NCBI RefSeq assembly: GCF_000750005.1 | Contig: NZ_JPYA01000171.1 | Coordinates: 1-38,623 of the forward strand | Source of the DNA: Geobacillus icigianus | GTDB lineage: Bacteria; Bacillota; Bacilli; Bacillales; Anoxybacillaceae | Direction of reading: 5' to 3' | Length of the DNA: 38,623 bases | In this document: positions 24,881-31,421 of the stretch, in pieces | Layout of the letters: every line of letters begins with the position of its first letter | Position numbering within the stretch: the first letter of the stretch is position 1 | The notes under the pieces: model-generated | Database searches by the model: none | The model's input: only the letters and a program-made list of their open reading frames with translations | What the model was told of the DNA's origin: nothing | Position numbers and translations under genes: made by a program

Positions 24881-26059
24881 TTAGAGAAACTGCCCGAGTT
24901 TGACGTGTCCTTTGATTAAGTTGCGGGCGATAATGAGGCGTTGGATTTCATCCGTGCCGTCATAGATGCGCCATAATCTCGCCTCACGATACCAGCGCTC
25001 GATCGGCATCTCTTTCGTATAGCCCATACCGCCGTGAATTTGCATGACGCGGTCGATGACGCGATTGCCCATGTTGGCGCCAAACAGCTTCGCCATCGAA
25101 GCCAAATGGCGGTTGTCCTCCCCTTGATCGAGCGTAAACGCCGCGTTCAACACGAGCCATTTCGCCGCTTCAATTTCGACAGCGGAATCGGCGATCATCC
25201 ATTGAATCGCTTGCCGTTCGGCGATCGGCTTGCCGAACGTGACGCGCTCTTTCGCGTAATCGATCGCCATTTGCAATAGCCGCTCCGCCGCCCCGACCGC
25301 GCGGGCGCCGACGACCCAGCGGGCGTAGCCGATCCACTCTAAGCCAAGCTTGTAGCCGTGATGCAATTCGCCCAAAATATTTTCCTCCGGCACGCGCACG
25401 TTTTCAAAGATCAAACTGGCCGGCGTCGCTGGCCCCATCGTATAGATCGGTTCGGAGCGCCAGCCCATGTCGCGGTCGACGATGAAGCACGTCACTCCTT
25501 CGCGTCCGTTCGAGGCTCGGTGCCGTTCCTTGTCGGTCACGGCGATGACCATGACAAAGTCAGCGTCATTGCCTCCGGTAATGAACGTTTTCTCCCCATT
25601 CAGCACCCACTCATCGCCATCTTTGACCGCCGTCATTTGAATGTTGCGCGTGTCAGACCCCGCACCTGGTTCGGTCATGGCAAAGCACGATTTTTTCTCG
25701 CCGTTGATCGTCGGGATCAAATAGTTTTTCTTTTGTTCTTCATTGGCGTAATACAAAATGTTGTCCGCCGACCCGCCAAACTGGAACGGAACGAGCGTTT
25801 TTCCGACTTCCATCAGCACAATCGCCTGCATGACGTGGCCAAGATTGGCGCCGCCGTATTCCTCCGGCGTGTTAATCCCCCAAAAACCCGCTTCCTTCGC
25901 CTTGAATTGCAGCTCTTTTAATTTTTCTGGCGCAAGCCCCGGCTTTCCTTCCCGCTCGTTGCGCAGCACTTCGTTTTCGAGCGGGATCAGCTCCTTCTCG
26001 ACAAATTTGCGAATCGCTTTTTGCACCATGCGCTGCTCATCGGTTAAGCGCAAATGCAT
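24881..26059 (-). CDS. Acyl-CoA dehydrogenase
   Basis: A 392-residue FAD-dependent acyl-CoA dehydrogenase. It has the flavin-binding CFAMTEPGAGSD (about 123-134), EWVLNGEKTFITGG (about 150-163) and IQMTAVK segments, and a C-terminal QIHGGMGYTKEMPIERWYRE. The position that carries the catalytic Glu in medium-chain enzymes (YEGT) reads IYDGT here, so the base is Asp or lies elsewhere, as in some other subfamilies. ATG 26059 is chosen for its GGAGGGG at 7 nt; a 15-codon upstream extension has no family match. It is first in the operon, behind a promoter with a TetR-type palindrome. Confidence 0.92.
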   Translation of the reverse strand: MHLRLTDEQRMVQKAIRKFVEKELIPLENEVLRNEREGKPGLAPEKLKELQFKAKEAGFWGINTPEEYGGANLGHVMQAIVLMEVGKTLVPFQFGGSADNILYYANEEQKKNYLIPTINGEKKSCFAMTEPGAGSDTRNIQMTAVKDGDEWVLNGEKTFITGGNDADFVMVIAVTDKERHRASNGREGVTCFIVDRDMGWRSEPIYTMGPATPASLIFENVRVPEENILGELHHGYKLGLEWIGYARWVVGARAVGAAERLLQMAIDYAKERVTFGKPIAERQAIQWMIADSAVEIEAAKWLVLNAAFTLDQGEDNRHLASMAKLFGANMGNRVIDRVMQIHGGMGYTKEMPIERWYREARLWRIYDGTDEIQRLIIARNLIKGHVKLGQFL

Positions 26060-26113
26060 CGTGAATCCCCTCCGTTTTCTGTTTGCCTTTCCGCCCTGCT
26101 CCACCTACTTAAA

Positions 26114-26131
26114 ATACCAACCGGTTGGTAT
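26114..26131. promoter_or_regulatory. TetR-type operator of the acyl-CoA operon
   Basis: ATACCAACCGGTTGGTAT is a perfect 18-bp palindrome just downstream of the predicted transcription start of the operon, where a bound repressor would block transcription. The size and symmetry suit TetR-family regulators of lipid metabolism. No matching regulator gene is adjacent. Confidence 0.75.
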
Positions 26132-26140
26132 GTTACCTCT

Positions 26141-26169
26141 ATTATATTCAAATGTTCTGAAAAGTACAA
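26141..26169 (-). promoter_or_regulatory. Sigma-A promoter of the acyl-CoA operon
   Basis: On the minus strand TTGTAC (26169-26164), a 17-bp spacer and a perfect TATAAT (26146-26141). The predicted start near 26134 lies next to the palindrome at 26114-26131. Confidence 0.75.
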
Positions 26170-26253
26170 TACTTTTTATACTTTTTGTCCAACAAGAAAA
26201 CGTTCCCCCGTTGGCGCAAAGGGCGCAAATCAAGGGGGCTTCGCTTTTCAGCC

Positions 26254-26360
26254 GAGGTGGTCCCTAAAAGATCGGGACCCCTCTTTCTTCGCTATATACG
26301 TACTGGCTGCTTCAGCCTCTCTATGTTGCGTCTATACGGCAATCGTCTTCGCCTCGCCAA
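26254..26360 (+). repeat. MITE-like element copy 2
   Basis: The hairpin GAGGTGGTCCC / GGGACCCCTC (26254-26283) is followed by CGCTATATACGTACTGGCTG and CTCTATGTTGCGTCTAT, aligning with the element at 1999-2124. The right inverted end is less clear here, so this copy may be truncated. Confidence 0.6.
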
Positions 26361-26410
26361 TCCATTGCGCCAATCGCTCGATCAAACTCACAGCATTCCT
26401 CTCCCTTTCT

Positions 26411-26971
26411 TTACCAATTTCTTGGTTTTGCCAGTATCTCCTTCGGTTCTTTTCGCGGCCATACGGTATAGCTGAAACTCCAGACAAAATCAACCACCAA
26501 AACCAACGTCCAACGGCCTGCCATCATCAACAGTTCTTTCGCTTTCGACATATCGCCTACGAACCAAACCATAGCCAACAAAATCCCTTGACCGATCGTC
26601 CAAGCCCTCAGGTGACGATACCACCCTAGGCGTTCGTGCTTGGCATGCTCCTTTCCGAAGAGAAGAGATTTTTTCGGCCTAGGCATTTTCAAAAAAAGGT
26701 GAACAAACTGATGATCTGCCCATTGGATCATGCGACGTCCATACACAACGGACACAGCGATATAAACAGCTGCCAATGAATGAGATAACTTCGCTGTCTG
26801 CCCGTGCGCTAAGTCTACAACCGACACAACTAGTAAAATAAGATCTGCCAAAATGGTGCATAAAAAAAGGCATACACTGGCCATTTTCCATTTTAACACA
26901 TAACGCGTGAACAATCCCGATATGACGAACACCCAAAACAGCACTTCACATGCGATAATCAGCCAACCAAT
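26411..26971 (-). CDS. YmcC-like integral membrane protein, probable non-standard start codon
   Basis: A membrane protein with about four helices, matching my recollection of the B. subtilis YmcC type: VLFWVFVISGLFTRYVLKWK, then LADLILLVVSVVDLAHG, AVYIAVSVVYGRRMIQWAD, and a C-terminal WTLVLVVDFVWSFSYTVWP. The first standard start (GTG 26944) would cut into helix 1. In frame upstream, IIGWLIIACE completes that helix and AGGAGG (26988-26983) sits 8-11 nt before ATC 26974 and ATT 26971. I therefore place the start at ATT 26971. Function is unknown. It is divergent from a TetR regulator that probably controls it through the shared operators. Confidence 0.72.
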   Translation of the reverse strand: MGWLIIACEVLFWVFVISGLFTRYVLKWKMASVCLFLCTILADLILLVVSVVDLAHGQTAKLSHSLAAVYIAVSVVYGRRMIQWADHQFVHLFLKMPRPKKSLLFGKEHAKHERLGWYRHLRAWTIGQGILLAMVWFVGDMSKAKELLMMAGRWTLVLVVDFVWSFSYTVWPRKEPKEILAKPRNW

Positions 26972-26992
26972 GATATGGACCGCCTCCTTTTT

Positions 26993-27051
26993 AATACATT
27001 TGTATCAAAAAAAATAGTAACACAATTGTATTAAAAAAACAACTGTGTTAC
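26993..27051. promoter_or_regulatory. Triple operator between the membrane protein and tetR genes
   Basis: Three related sites: AATACATTTGTATC (26993-27006), TAACACAATTGTATTA (27018-27033) and AACAACTGTGTTAC (27038-27051). The shared palindromic pattern is AAYACAATTGTRTT. The second and third overlap the tetR promoter, consistent with autoregulation. Confidence 0.68.
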
Positions 27052-27054
27052 ACT
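27026..27054 (+). promoter_or_regulatory. Promoter of tetR, apparently giving a leaderless mRNA
   Basis: TTGTAT (27026-27031), 17-bp spacer, TACACT (27049-27054). The ATG at 27061 begins 7 nt after the -10, exactly where transcription should start. No AGGAGG-type site precedes it. Confidence 0.6.
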
Positions 27055-27060
27055 GGATAT

Positions 27061-27651
27061 ATGCCCAAAATAGTCGATCATGAAAAGCAGAGGAAACGAA
27101 TTGCAGAAGCGACATGGACCGTGATCATGCGGGACGGGATTGAAAAAGCAACCGTGCGAAATATCGCTAAAGAGGCAGGAATGTCTGCCGGGGCGCTGCG
27201 CTATTATTTTACTTCGCAATCCGAGTTGTTAGCCTTTTCGATGAAGCTTGTCTCTGAACGGGTGCGGGAGCGGGTTGAGGCCATCCCTCCCTCCATCCCG
27301 CCCCTTGAAGGAGTCAAGCGTTGTCTCCTTGAACTTCTGCCGTTAACCGATGAAACGAAAAAAGAAATGGAGGTGTGGCTTGTTTTTACACAAAGGGCAC
27401 TTTGGGATCCCGCGCTCCAACCACTGAGCGAACAAATATACCATCAGTTGCGAACGGCCATGAAAAGGATGCTTGAACTGTTGCGCGATCTCGGGCTGTT
27501 AAGGTCTGATGTGTCGATTGAGTTGGAAACAGAGCGCCTATACGCATTGGTTGACGGCTTAGCGATGCACGGCATCATGCAATCTGGCAAGCTATCTCCT
27601 TCAAAAATCGAAGAAATTATCGAATATCACTTACGCTCCATTTGCCGTTAA
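27061..27651 (+). CDS. TetR/AcrR-family transcriptional regulator
   Basis: A 196-residue repressor. The N-terminal helix-turn-helix is textbook: RIAEATWTVIMRDGIEKATV (about 13-32), then RNIAKEAGMSAGALRYYFTS with the recognition helix near 41-50. The C-terminal ligand domain is typical in length but has no nameable ligand site. The start is fixed by the family N-terminus, although the ATG lacks a ribosome site and sits at the predicted transcription start. It probably represses itself, the divergent YmcC-like gene and, formerly, the multidrug exporter whose remnant follows downstream. Confidence 0.92.
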   Translation: MPKIVDHEKQRKRIAEATWTVIMRDGIEKATVRNIAKEAGMSAGALRYYFTSQSELLAFSMKLVSERVRERVEAIPPSIPPLEGVKRCLLELLPLTDETKKEMEVWLVFTQRALWDPALQPLSEQIYHQLRTAMKRMLELLRDLGLLRSDVSIELETERLYALVDGLAMHGIMQSGKLSPSKIEEIIEYHLRSICR

Positions 27652-27664
27652 GACAAATGGAGCG
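27634..27664 (+). terminator. Terminator hairpin overlapping the end of tetR
   Basis: CGCTCCATTTG and CAAATGGAGCG form a perfect 11-bp stem with a 9-nt loop that contains the stop codon. It is followed by TAGCTTATTTT. Confidence 0.8.
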
Positions 27665-28022
27665 TAGCTTATTTTGGTCCTTAACAAAACGGCAACCGTC
27701 AAACGACGACAAACAAAAGACAGGTGATCTTGCCGCTTTCTCTTCGATGGAGCACCGACTCAGGTTACTCTTGCCAAAACATCCATACATAAGTGTTACG
27801 CATCGGCTATTTGGCCAGCCGTGGGAAAAGAAAAAACAGCGACAAGCAGGCCGACCGTCCCCCTTCCGATCATTCCAACTGCGGAATAAACGTCGGCATG
27901 ACCGGGATGATCAAGCCGACGTCGATAAACATCAACAATAGATTCTTCGCCTATCTATGAGCATGGCTCCTCGTCTCTTCAGCAACAGATGCCTCTTTCC
28001 CTCATTAAGCTGAGCTAGTCCA
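27665..28022. other. Gene-poor region between tetR and the nitroreductase
   Basis: About 360 bp. Apart from the exporter remnant at 27796-27950 no coding sequence was recognised. Plus-strand frames here are highly basic and lack ribosome sites. Confidence 0.6.
27796..27950 (-). pseudogene. N-terminal remnant of a NorA/Bmr-type MFS multidrug exporter
   Basis: On the minus strand one frame reads AKNLLLMFIDVGLIIPVMPT followed by FIPQLE and a stop. A shifted frame continues GMIGRGTVGLLVAVFSFPTA, then GQIADA and a stop. Together these match helix 1 to the start of motif A of Bmr/Blt/NorA exporters (a GLVIPVMPTFI-like helix, then TVGLLVAVFA...SPLAGQIAD). There is a frameshift after PQL and a deletion of about four residues before the Ala-Gly-Gln. 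Nothing of the remaining 300-plus residues is present. Its place beside a TetR gene suggests the regulator once controlled this exporter. Confidence 0.6.
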
Positions 28023-28772
28023 CTACCGTAAATTAAACCCTTTCCCCTCGACAAATTCTTTCATGTACATCCGGACCGAGCGGCTCAACATATCGGCCAT
28101 CTGCCCCGTCCATGTATCGCGGCGGCGTCCGTTTGTCCGCTGCTCATAATACGCCGAAACCGTGTCGTTGTAGCGCTGCAACTGTTCGAGGAACGGAGCG
28201 CGATCTTGGTTGTATTCGTCCTCATGATAAACGTGCGCAAACGGCAACCGCGGCTTGCGGTCCGGCGTTTGCGCCGGATAACCGACGGCAAGGCCAAACA
28301 GCGGAATGACTCGTTTCGGCACCTTCAACAGTGCACATACGTCCGGCAAGTTGTTGCGCAATCCGCCGATATAGCAGATGCCAAGCCCCATCGACTCGGC
28401 GGCGATGGCGGCGTTTTGCGCCGCTAACGCGGTATCGATGAGCGCCACCATAAACTTTTCCGTGCTCTCAAGCGACGGGATCACGTCTTTTCCTTCAAGC
28501 TCCCCGATGAGTTCATGGCGGTGAAAATCGACGCAAAAGACAAAGAAATGGCCGTTATGCTCGACATAAGATTGATTTCCCGAAAGCTCGGCGAGCTTCC
28601 GTTTTTTCTCCGGATCTTTCACCCCAATGATCGAGTACGCCTGAATGTAGCTTGACGTCGACGCCGCTTGGGCGCATTCAACGATCGTGCGAATTTGTTC
28701 ATCCGTGAGCGGTCGGTCTTCGAAGCGACGGATCGAGCGATGGCGCAAGATCGTTTCAATGATTGGATTCAT
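28023..28772 (-). CDS. NfsA-type oxygen-insensitive NADPH nitroreductase
   Basis: A 249-residue FMN flavoprotein of the NfsA/NfrA1 group. N-terminal ETILRHRSIRRFEDRPLTDE is the FMN-phosphate-binding signature. Other family features are AQAASTSSYIQAYSIIGV, ALIDTALAAQNAAIAAESMG with GLGICYIGGLRN, and the C-terminal RSVRMYMKEFVEGKGFNLR. It catalyses two-electron reduction of nitro compounds, quinones or flavins with NAD(P)H in the cytoplasm. ATG 28772 is chosen because AGGAGG precedes it by 8 nt; a longer frame upstream runs through the pirin terminator. It is separated from pirin by that terminator, so it likely has its own promoter. Confidence 0.92.
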   Translation of the reverse strand: MNPIIETILRHRSIRRFEDRPLTDEQIRTIVECAQAASTSSYIQAYSIIGVKDPEKKRKLAELSGNQSYVEHNGHFFVFCVDFHRHELIGELEGKDVIPSLESTEKFMVALIDTALAAQNAAIAAESMGLGICYIGGLRNNLPDVCALLKVPKRVIPLFGLAVGYPAQTPDRKPRLPFAHVYHEDEYNQDRAPFLEQLQRYNDTVSAYYEQRTNGRRRDTWTGQMADMLSRSVRMYMKEFVEGKGFNLR

Positions 28773-28833
28773 CACGCATGCCTCCTGATGCAGTGAATGG
28801 TATTGTCCCCGATTCTCATCATAACAAAAAAAC

Positions 28834-28860
28834 AAAGAGCCGAAAAATGATCGGCTCTTT
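28834..28860 (-). terminator. Rho-independent terminator of the pirin gene
   Basis: AAAGAGCCGA and TCGGCTCTTT form a perfect 10-bp stem; on the minus strand it is followed by GTTTTTTTG. Confidence 0.88.
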
Positions 28861-28867
28861 CCTGTCA

Positions 28868-29701
28868 TTACTGTCCAAACCGCCCTTCTTGGTAATCGCG
28901 GATCGCTTCGCGGATTTGTTCCGGCGTGTTCATGACAAACGGCCCGTAAGCGACGACCGGTTCGTTTACCGGCTCACCGGCGTAAAGAAGGAGGCGCAAT
29001 TTTTCGTTGGCGGTCACGCTCAGCTCCGTTTCTTCGCCGCGGTCGTGGCGGCTTAGCAACAACACTTGCCCGGCTTTCCCTTCCGTGCGGTCGGCGCCGA
29101 ACGTGCCGCTTCCTTCTAAAATATACAAAAAGCCGTTGTAATGGCCCGGCAAATCTTGCGCGACGGTAACTCCCGGTTCAACCGTCATTTCAACCATCGT
29201 CACCGGAACGATATTTTTCGTCGGCGCTTTGACGCCTTTCGATGACCCGGAAAAGACGCGGATCGTTGCCCCTTCTTCCTTGCGCACAGGCATGTCTTTG
29301 GCGCGCAAGTTTTGGTAGCGCGGCTCGGTCATTTTATGCGCGCTCGGCAAGTTGATCCATAGCTGAAGACTGTGCACGGTGGAACCGGGCGCCGGATCTT
29401 CCTTATGGACGACGCCGCGGCCGGCGGTCATCCATTGCACATCCCCGGGTCCGAGCGTGCCGTGACCGGCTTTGCTGTCGAAATGTTCGAGTTCGCCGCT
29501 GATCACGTACGTGACCGTCTCAATGCCGCGGTGCGGGTGAACATCAAAAGCGCCCCGCTGAAAAATGTCCTCCATCAATAGCAAAAACGGGTCATACTCT
29601 TGCCAATTCCCAGGCTCGAGCACCGGGCCGCTTTGGTGAATCGGACTGTGGGCGGTCATTTGCACCGTCTTGATATGACGAATGTGGCGTTGAACAGCCA
29701 T
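28868..29701 (-). CDS. Pirin-family cupin protein
   Basis: A 277-residue bicupin of the pirin family. The N-terminal cupin has the metal-binding HPHRGIETVTYVISGELEHF, with His55 and His57, and the second part of the site in GRGVVHKED (His99, Glu101). These residues match the iron site of pirins, some of which act as quercetin dioxygenases; in bacteria other roles are also reported. The C-terminal pirin domain includes GHYNGFLYILEGSGTFG. Length is typical. The ATG follows GAGGAGGAG. A 14-bp palindrome upstream suggests local repression. It is a single gene with its own terminator. Confidence 0.93.
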   Translation of the reverse strand: MAVQRHIRHIKTVQMTAHSPIHQSGPVLEPGNWQEYDPFLLLMEDIFQRGAFDVHPHRGIETVTYVISGELEHFDSKAGHGTLGPGDVQWMTAGRGVVHKEDPAPGSTVHSLQLWINLPSAHKMTEPRYQNLRAKDMPVRKEEGATIRVFSGSSKGVKAPTKNIVPVTMVEMTVEPGVTVAQDLPGHYNGFLYILEGSGTFGADRTEGKAGQVLLLSRHDRGEETELSVTANEKLRLLLYAGEPVNEPVVAYGPFVMNTPEQIREAIRDYQEGRFGQ

Positions 29702-29728
29702 AACGTCTCCTCCTCGTTTTCCATATCG

Positions 29729-29742
29729 AATCCAATTGGATT
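29729..29742. promoter_or_regulatory. Palindrome upstream of the pirin gene
   Basis: AATCCAATTGGATT, a perfect 14-bp palindrome about 28 bp before the ATG; likely an operator. The regulator is unknown. Confidence 0.5.
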
Positions 29743-29950
29743 AGAGAGAGCCGGCCATCGCCAATCGCTCCCTTTTCCCCATCGTATCCGATCCCACCAA
29801 AAACAGGCAAATGATCTGCTCAACAGCCGGGCGCCGCCGAAGCCGACCAAAATAAGGTTCATTACCACAGCGTGTACTTGACAAGTGAGAGTTCTTTTTG
29901 TGTCACCATGTATGAAAATTGTTGATGTACTGTTTTTTCTTTCCAGAAAA

Positions 29951-30025
29951 AATCCATAGGCGGCGATCTACCCTCCACCCGAGGATGAAAATCTCGCGTC
30001 AGTTCGGCATTTTCACAGAAGGAAG
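29951..30025 (+). repeat. Dispersed repeat family B, copy C
   Basis: GATCTACCCTCCACCCGAGG followed by ATGAAAATCTCGCG and CAGTTCGGCATTTTCACAG. It lies between the pirin upstream region and the tRNA terminator, in a stretch (29743-30080) with no gene. Confidence 0.7.
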
Positions 30026-30080
30026 TATGGCATGTTTTGAAACAGTCAAGCACACCTTTTGGCAAAGAGCGCAAAATAAA

Positions 30081-30103
30081 AACCTGCCGGAAATCGGCAG
30101 GTT
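30081..30103 (-). terminator. Terminator of the tRNA cluster
   Basis: AACCTGCCG and CGGCAGGTT form a stem around a short loop; on the minus strand a TTTTTATTTT tract follows. Confidence 0.88.
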
Positions 30104-30120
30104 GACGTTCCTATGTACAA

Positions 30121-30213
30121 TGGCGGAGGAAGAGGGATTCGAACCCCCGCGGGCTGTGACACCCCTAGCGGTTTTCGAAACCGCCCCCTTCAGCCAGACT
30201 TGGGTATTCCTCC
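30121..30213 (-). tRNA. tRNA-Ser (anticodon CGA)
   Basis: 93 nt including an encoded CCA. It has acceptor GGAGGAA/TTCCTCC with discriminator G73, anticodon stem GCGGT/ACCGC with loop TTCGAAA (anticodon CGA, reads UCG), a long class II variable arm, and T-loop TTCGAAT. The sequence is very close to the bacillus Ser(UGA) tRNA, with the anticodon arm changed. Confidence 0.95.
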
Positions 30214-30222
30214 GTACGAAAA

Positions 30223-30295
30223 TGGAGCCTATCGGATTCGAACCGATGACCTCCTGCGTGCGGGGCAGGCGCTCTCCCAGCTGAGCTAAGGCCCC
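30223..30295 (-). tRNA. tRNA-Ala (anticodon CGC), atypical C33
   Basis: 73 nt, CCA not encoded. Acceptor GGGGCCT/AGGCTCC contains the G3:U70 pair that marks alanine tRNAs, with A73. Anticodon stem CCTGC/GCAGG encloses loop CCCGCAC, giving anticodon CGC (reads GCG). Position 33 is C where nearly all tRNAs have U. The other arms are regular. Confidence 0.93.
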
Positions 30296-30304
30296 AAGCA
30301 AGGA

Positions 30305-30378
30305 TCGGGAAGACAGGATTTGAACCTGCGACCTCACGGACCCGAACCGTGTGCTCTACCAAGCTGAGCTACTTCCCG
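30305..30378 (-). tRNA. tRNA-Pro (anticodon CGG)
   Basis: 74 nt, CCA not encoded. Acceptor CGGGAAG/CTTCCCG with A73 is typical of proline tRNA. Anticodon stem CACGG/CCGTG with loop TTCGGGT gives CGG (reads CCG). It is the first gene of the three-tRNA transcript. Confidence 0.95.
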
Positions 30379-30406
30379 TTGATTGCTTACCCTTGCGACA
30401 ATTTTT

Positions 30407-30435
30407 ATTTTATATGAACCTCGCAAGAAAGTCAA
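30407..30435 (-). promoter_or_regulatory. Sigma-A promoter of the tRNA cluster
   Basis: On the minus strand TTGACT (30435-30430), 17-bp spacer, TAAAAT (30412-30407), about 30 nt before the proline tRNA. Confidence 0.78.
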
Positions 30436-30558
30436 TGATTTTTTATCATTTTTCCCCACCGTCCGGGCTTGACGGGTTTTCCAGCGCCTGCTGCATAGCG
30501 GCCCCTTTTTTTTCCTATACTAAAAAAAACACGGCGATCGGACGCAACGCGGAAACGT

Positions 30559-30630
30559 TCCATGGTTAACGGTTTCCCCTCCACCTAGGGATGAAAACGA
30601 CCGTTTGCTGCACGACATGTTCGCGGAAAA
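30559..30630 (+). repeat. Dispersed repeat family B, copy D (divergent)
   Basis: TTCCATGG, then CCCCTCCACCTAGGGATGAA and AACGACC. The core is recognisable but the right half is diverged. It forms the leader region of the gene at 30643. Confidence 0.55.
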
Positions 30631-30642
30631 GGGGGAGAGCCC

Positions 30643-31407
30643 ATGAAATTCATCCCGCCGGCGCGGCGCAAACGCGCATATTTGTCACAGTTTACCACCA
30701 CCAACCTCCATTTGCGCCACCCGCTTGTCGTCGCCTTTTTTTCCTTTTCGTTTCCCGGATTCGGCAATTTGATGCTGCACCGTTACGCCACGGCTTTTAT
30801 TTTAATCGTTTGGGAGCTGTTTATCAATACAAAAGCGCACGTCAACGCCGGAATATTGTACTCGCTCCTCGGCGATTTCGAAAAGGCCAAAGCCGTTCTT
30901 GATGAGCGATGGCTGATGTTTTATGTCGCCATTTACATATACGGAATCTGGGACAGCTATCGCGGCGCCGTTGACATGAACAAGCTGTATTTGCTCGCTG
31001 ACCGGGAAGACGCACCCATTCCCCCGCTGCGAATGGGGGGATGGGACATCAATTACTTGGACAAACGTAAGCCGTGGCTGGCGCTCGCTTGGTCGGTGCT
31101 CGCCCCCGGCCTCGGCCATTTGTACGTTCATAAAGTGATTGCTGGTTTGTTTCTGTTCGGCTTTACCATTATCGTTTCCTATTTTGCCCGCTTGCCCGAA
31201 GCGATCATTTATACGCTCACCGCCCGCTTTGATGAGGCGGTGCGCATCGTGAATATGCAATGGGCGCTGTATTTGCCTTCCATTTATTCGTTCGTCTTCT
31301 ACGATGCGTACGTTTCAGCCGTCGAATACAACAAGCTGTTTGAAAAAGAGCTGTCCAACTATTTGCGCCGCCGCTGCCAACCGAAACCATTTCGATGGCC
31401 TATTTGA
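30643..31407 (+). CDS. Membrane protein with two TM2-like PGxG motifs
   Basis: A 254-residue integral membrane protein that I cannot assign firmly. It appears internally duplicated. The first half has HPLVVAFFSFSFPGFGNLML (40-59) followed by HRYATAFILIVWELFINTKA; the second has KPWLALAWSVLAPGLGHLYV followed by HKVIAGLFLFGF. PG(F/L)G(N/H)L followed by a glycine- and aromatic-rich helix resembles TM2-domain proteins. Each half ends with a similar FYxAYVSAVEYNKL / WDSYRGAVDMNKL segment. There is no signal peptide. The ATG follows GGGGGAGAG. It is probably in one operon with the small gene 14 nt downstream. Confidence 0.72.
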   Translation: MKFIPPARRKRAYLSQFTTTNLHLRHPLVVAFFSFSFPGFGNLMLHRYATAFILIVWELFINTKAHVNAGILYSLLGDFEKAKAVLDERWLMFYVAIYIYGIWDSYRGAVDMNKLYLLADREDAPIPPLRMGGWDINYLDKRKPWLALAWSVLAPGLGHLYVHKVIAGLFLFGFTIIVSYFARLPEAIIYTLTARFDEAVRIVNMQWALYLPSIYSFVFYDAYVSAVEYNKLFEKELSNYLRRRCQPKPFRWPI

Positions 31408-31421
31408 TCAGGAGGCTTTCT

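Noticed and set aside
27642..27941. Plus-strand 99-residue frame after tetR
   Set aside because: It runs antisense through the NorA-like remnant and is basic and non-protein-like, with no ribosome site.
29951..30630. CRISPR array suggested by repeated CCCTCCACC...GATGAAA cores
   Set aside because: The cores are hundreds to thousands of bases apart, on both strands, without regular spacers or cas genes.
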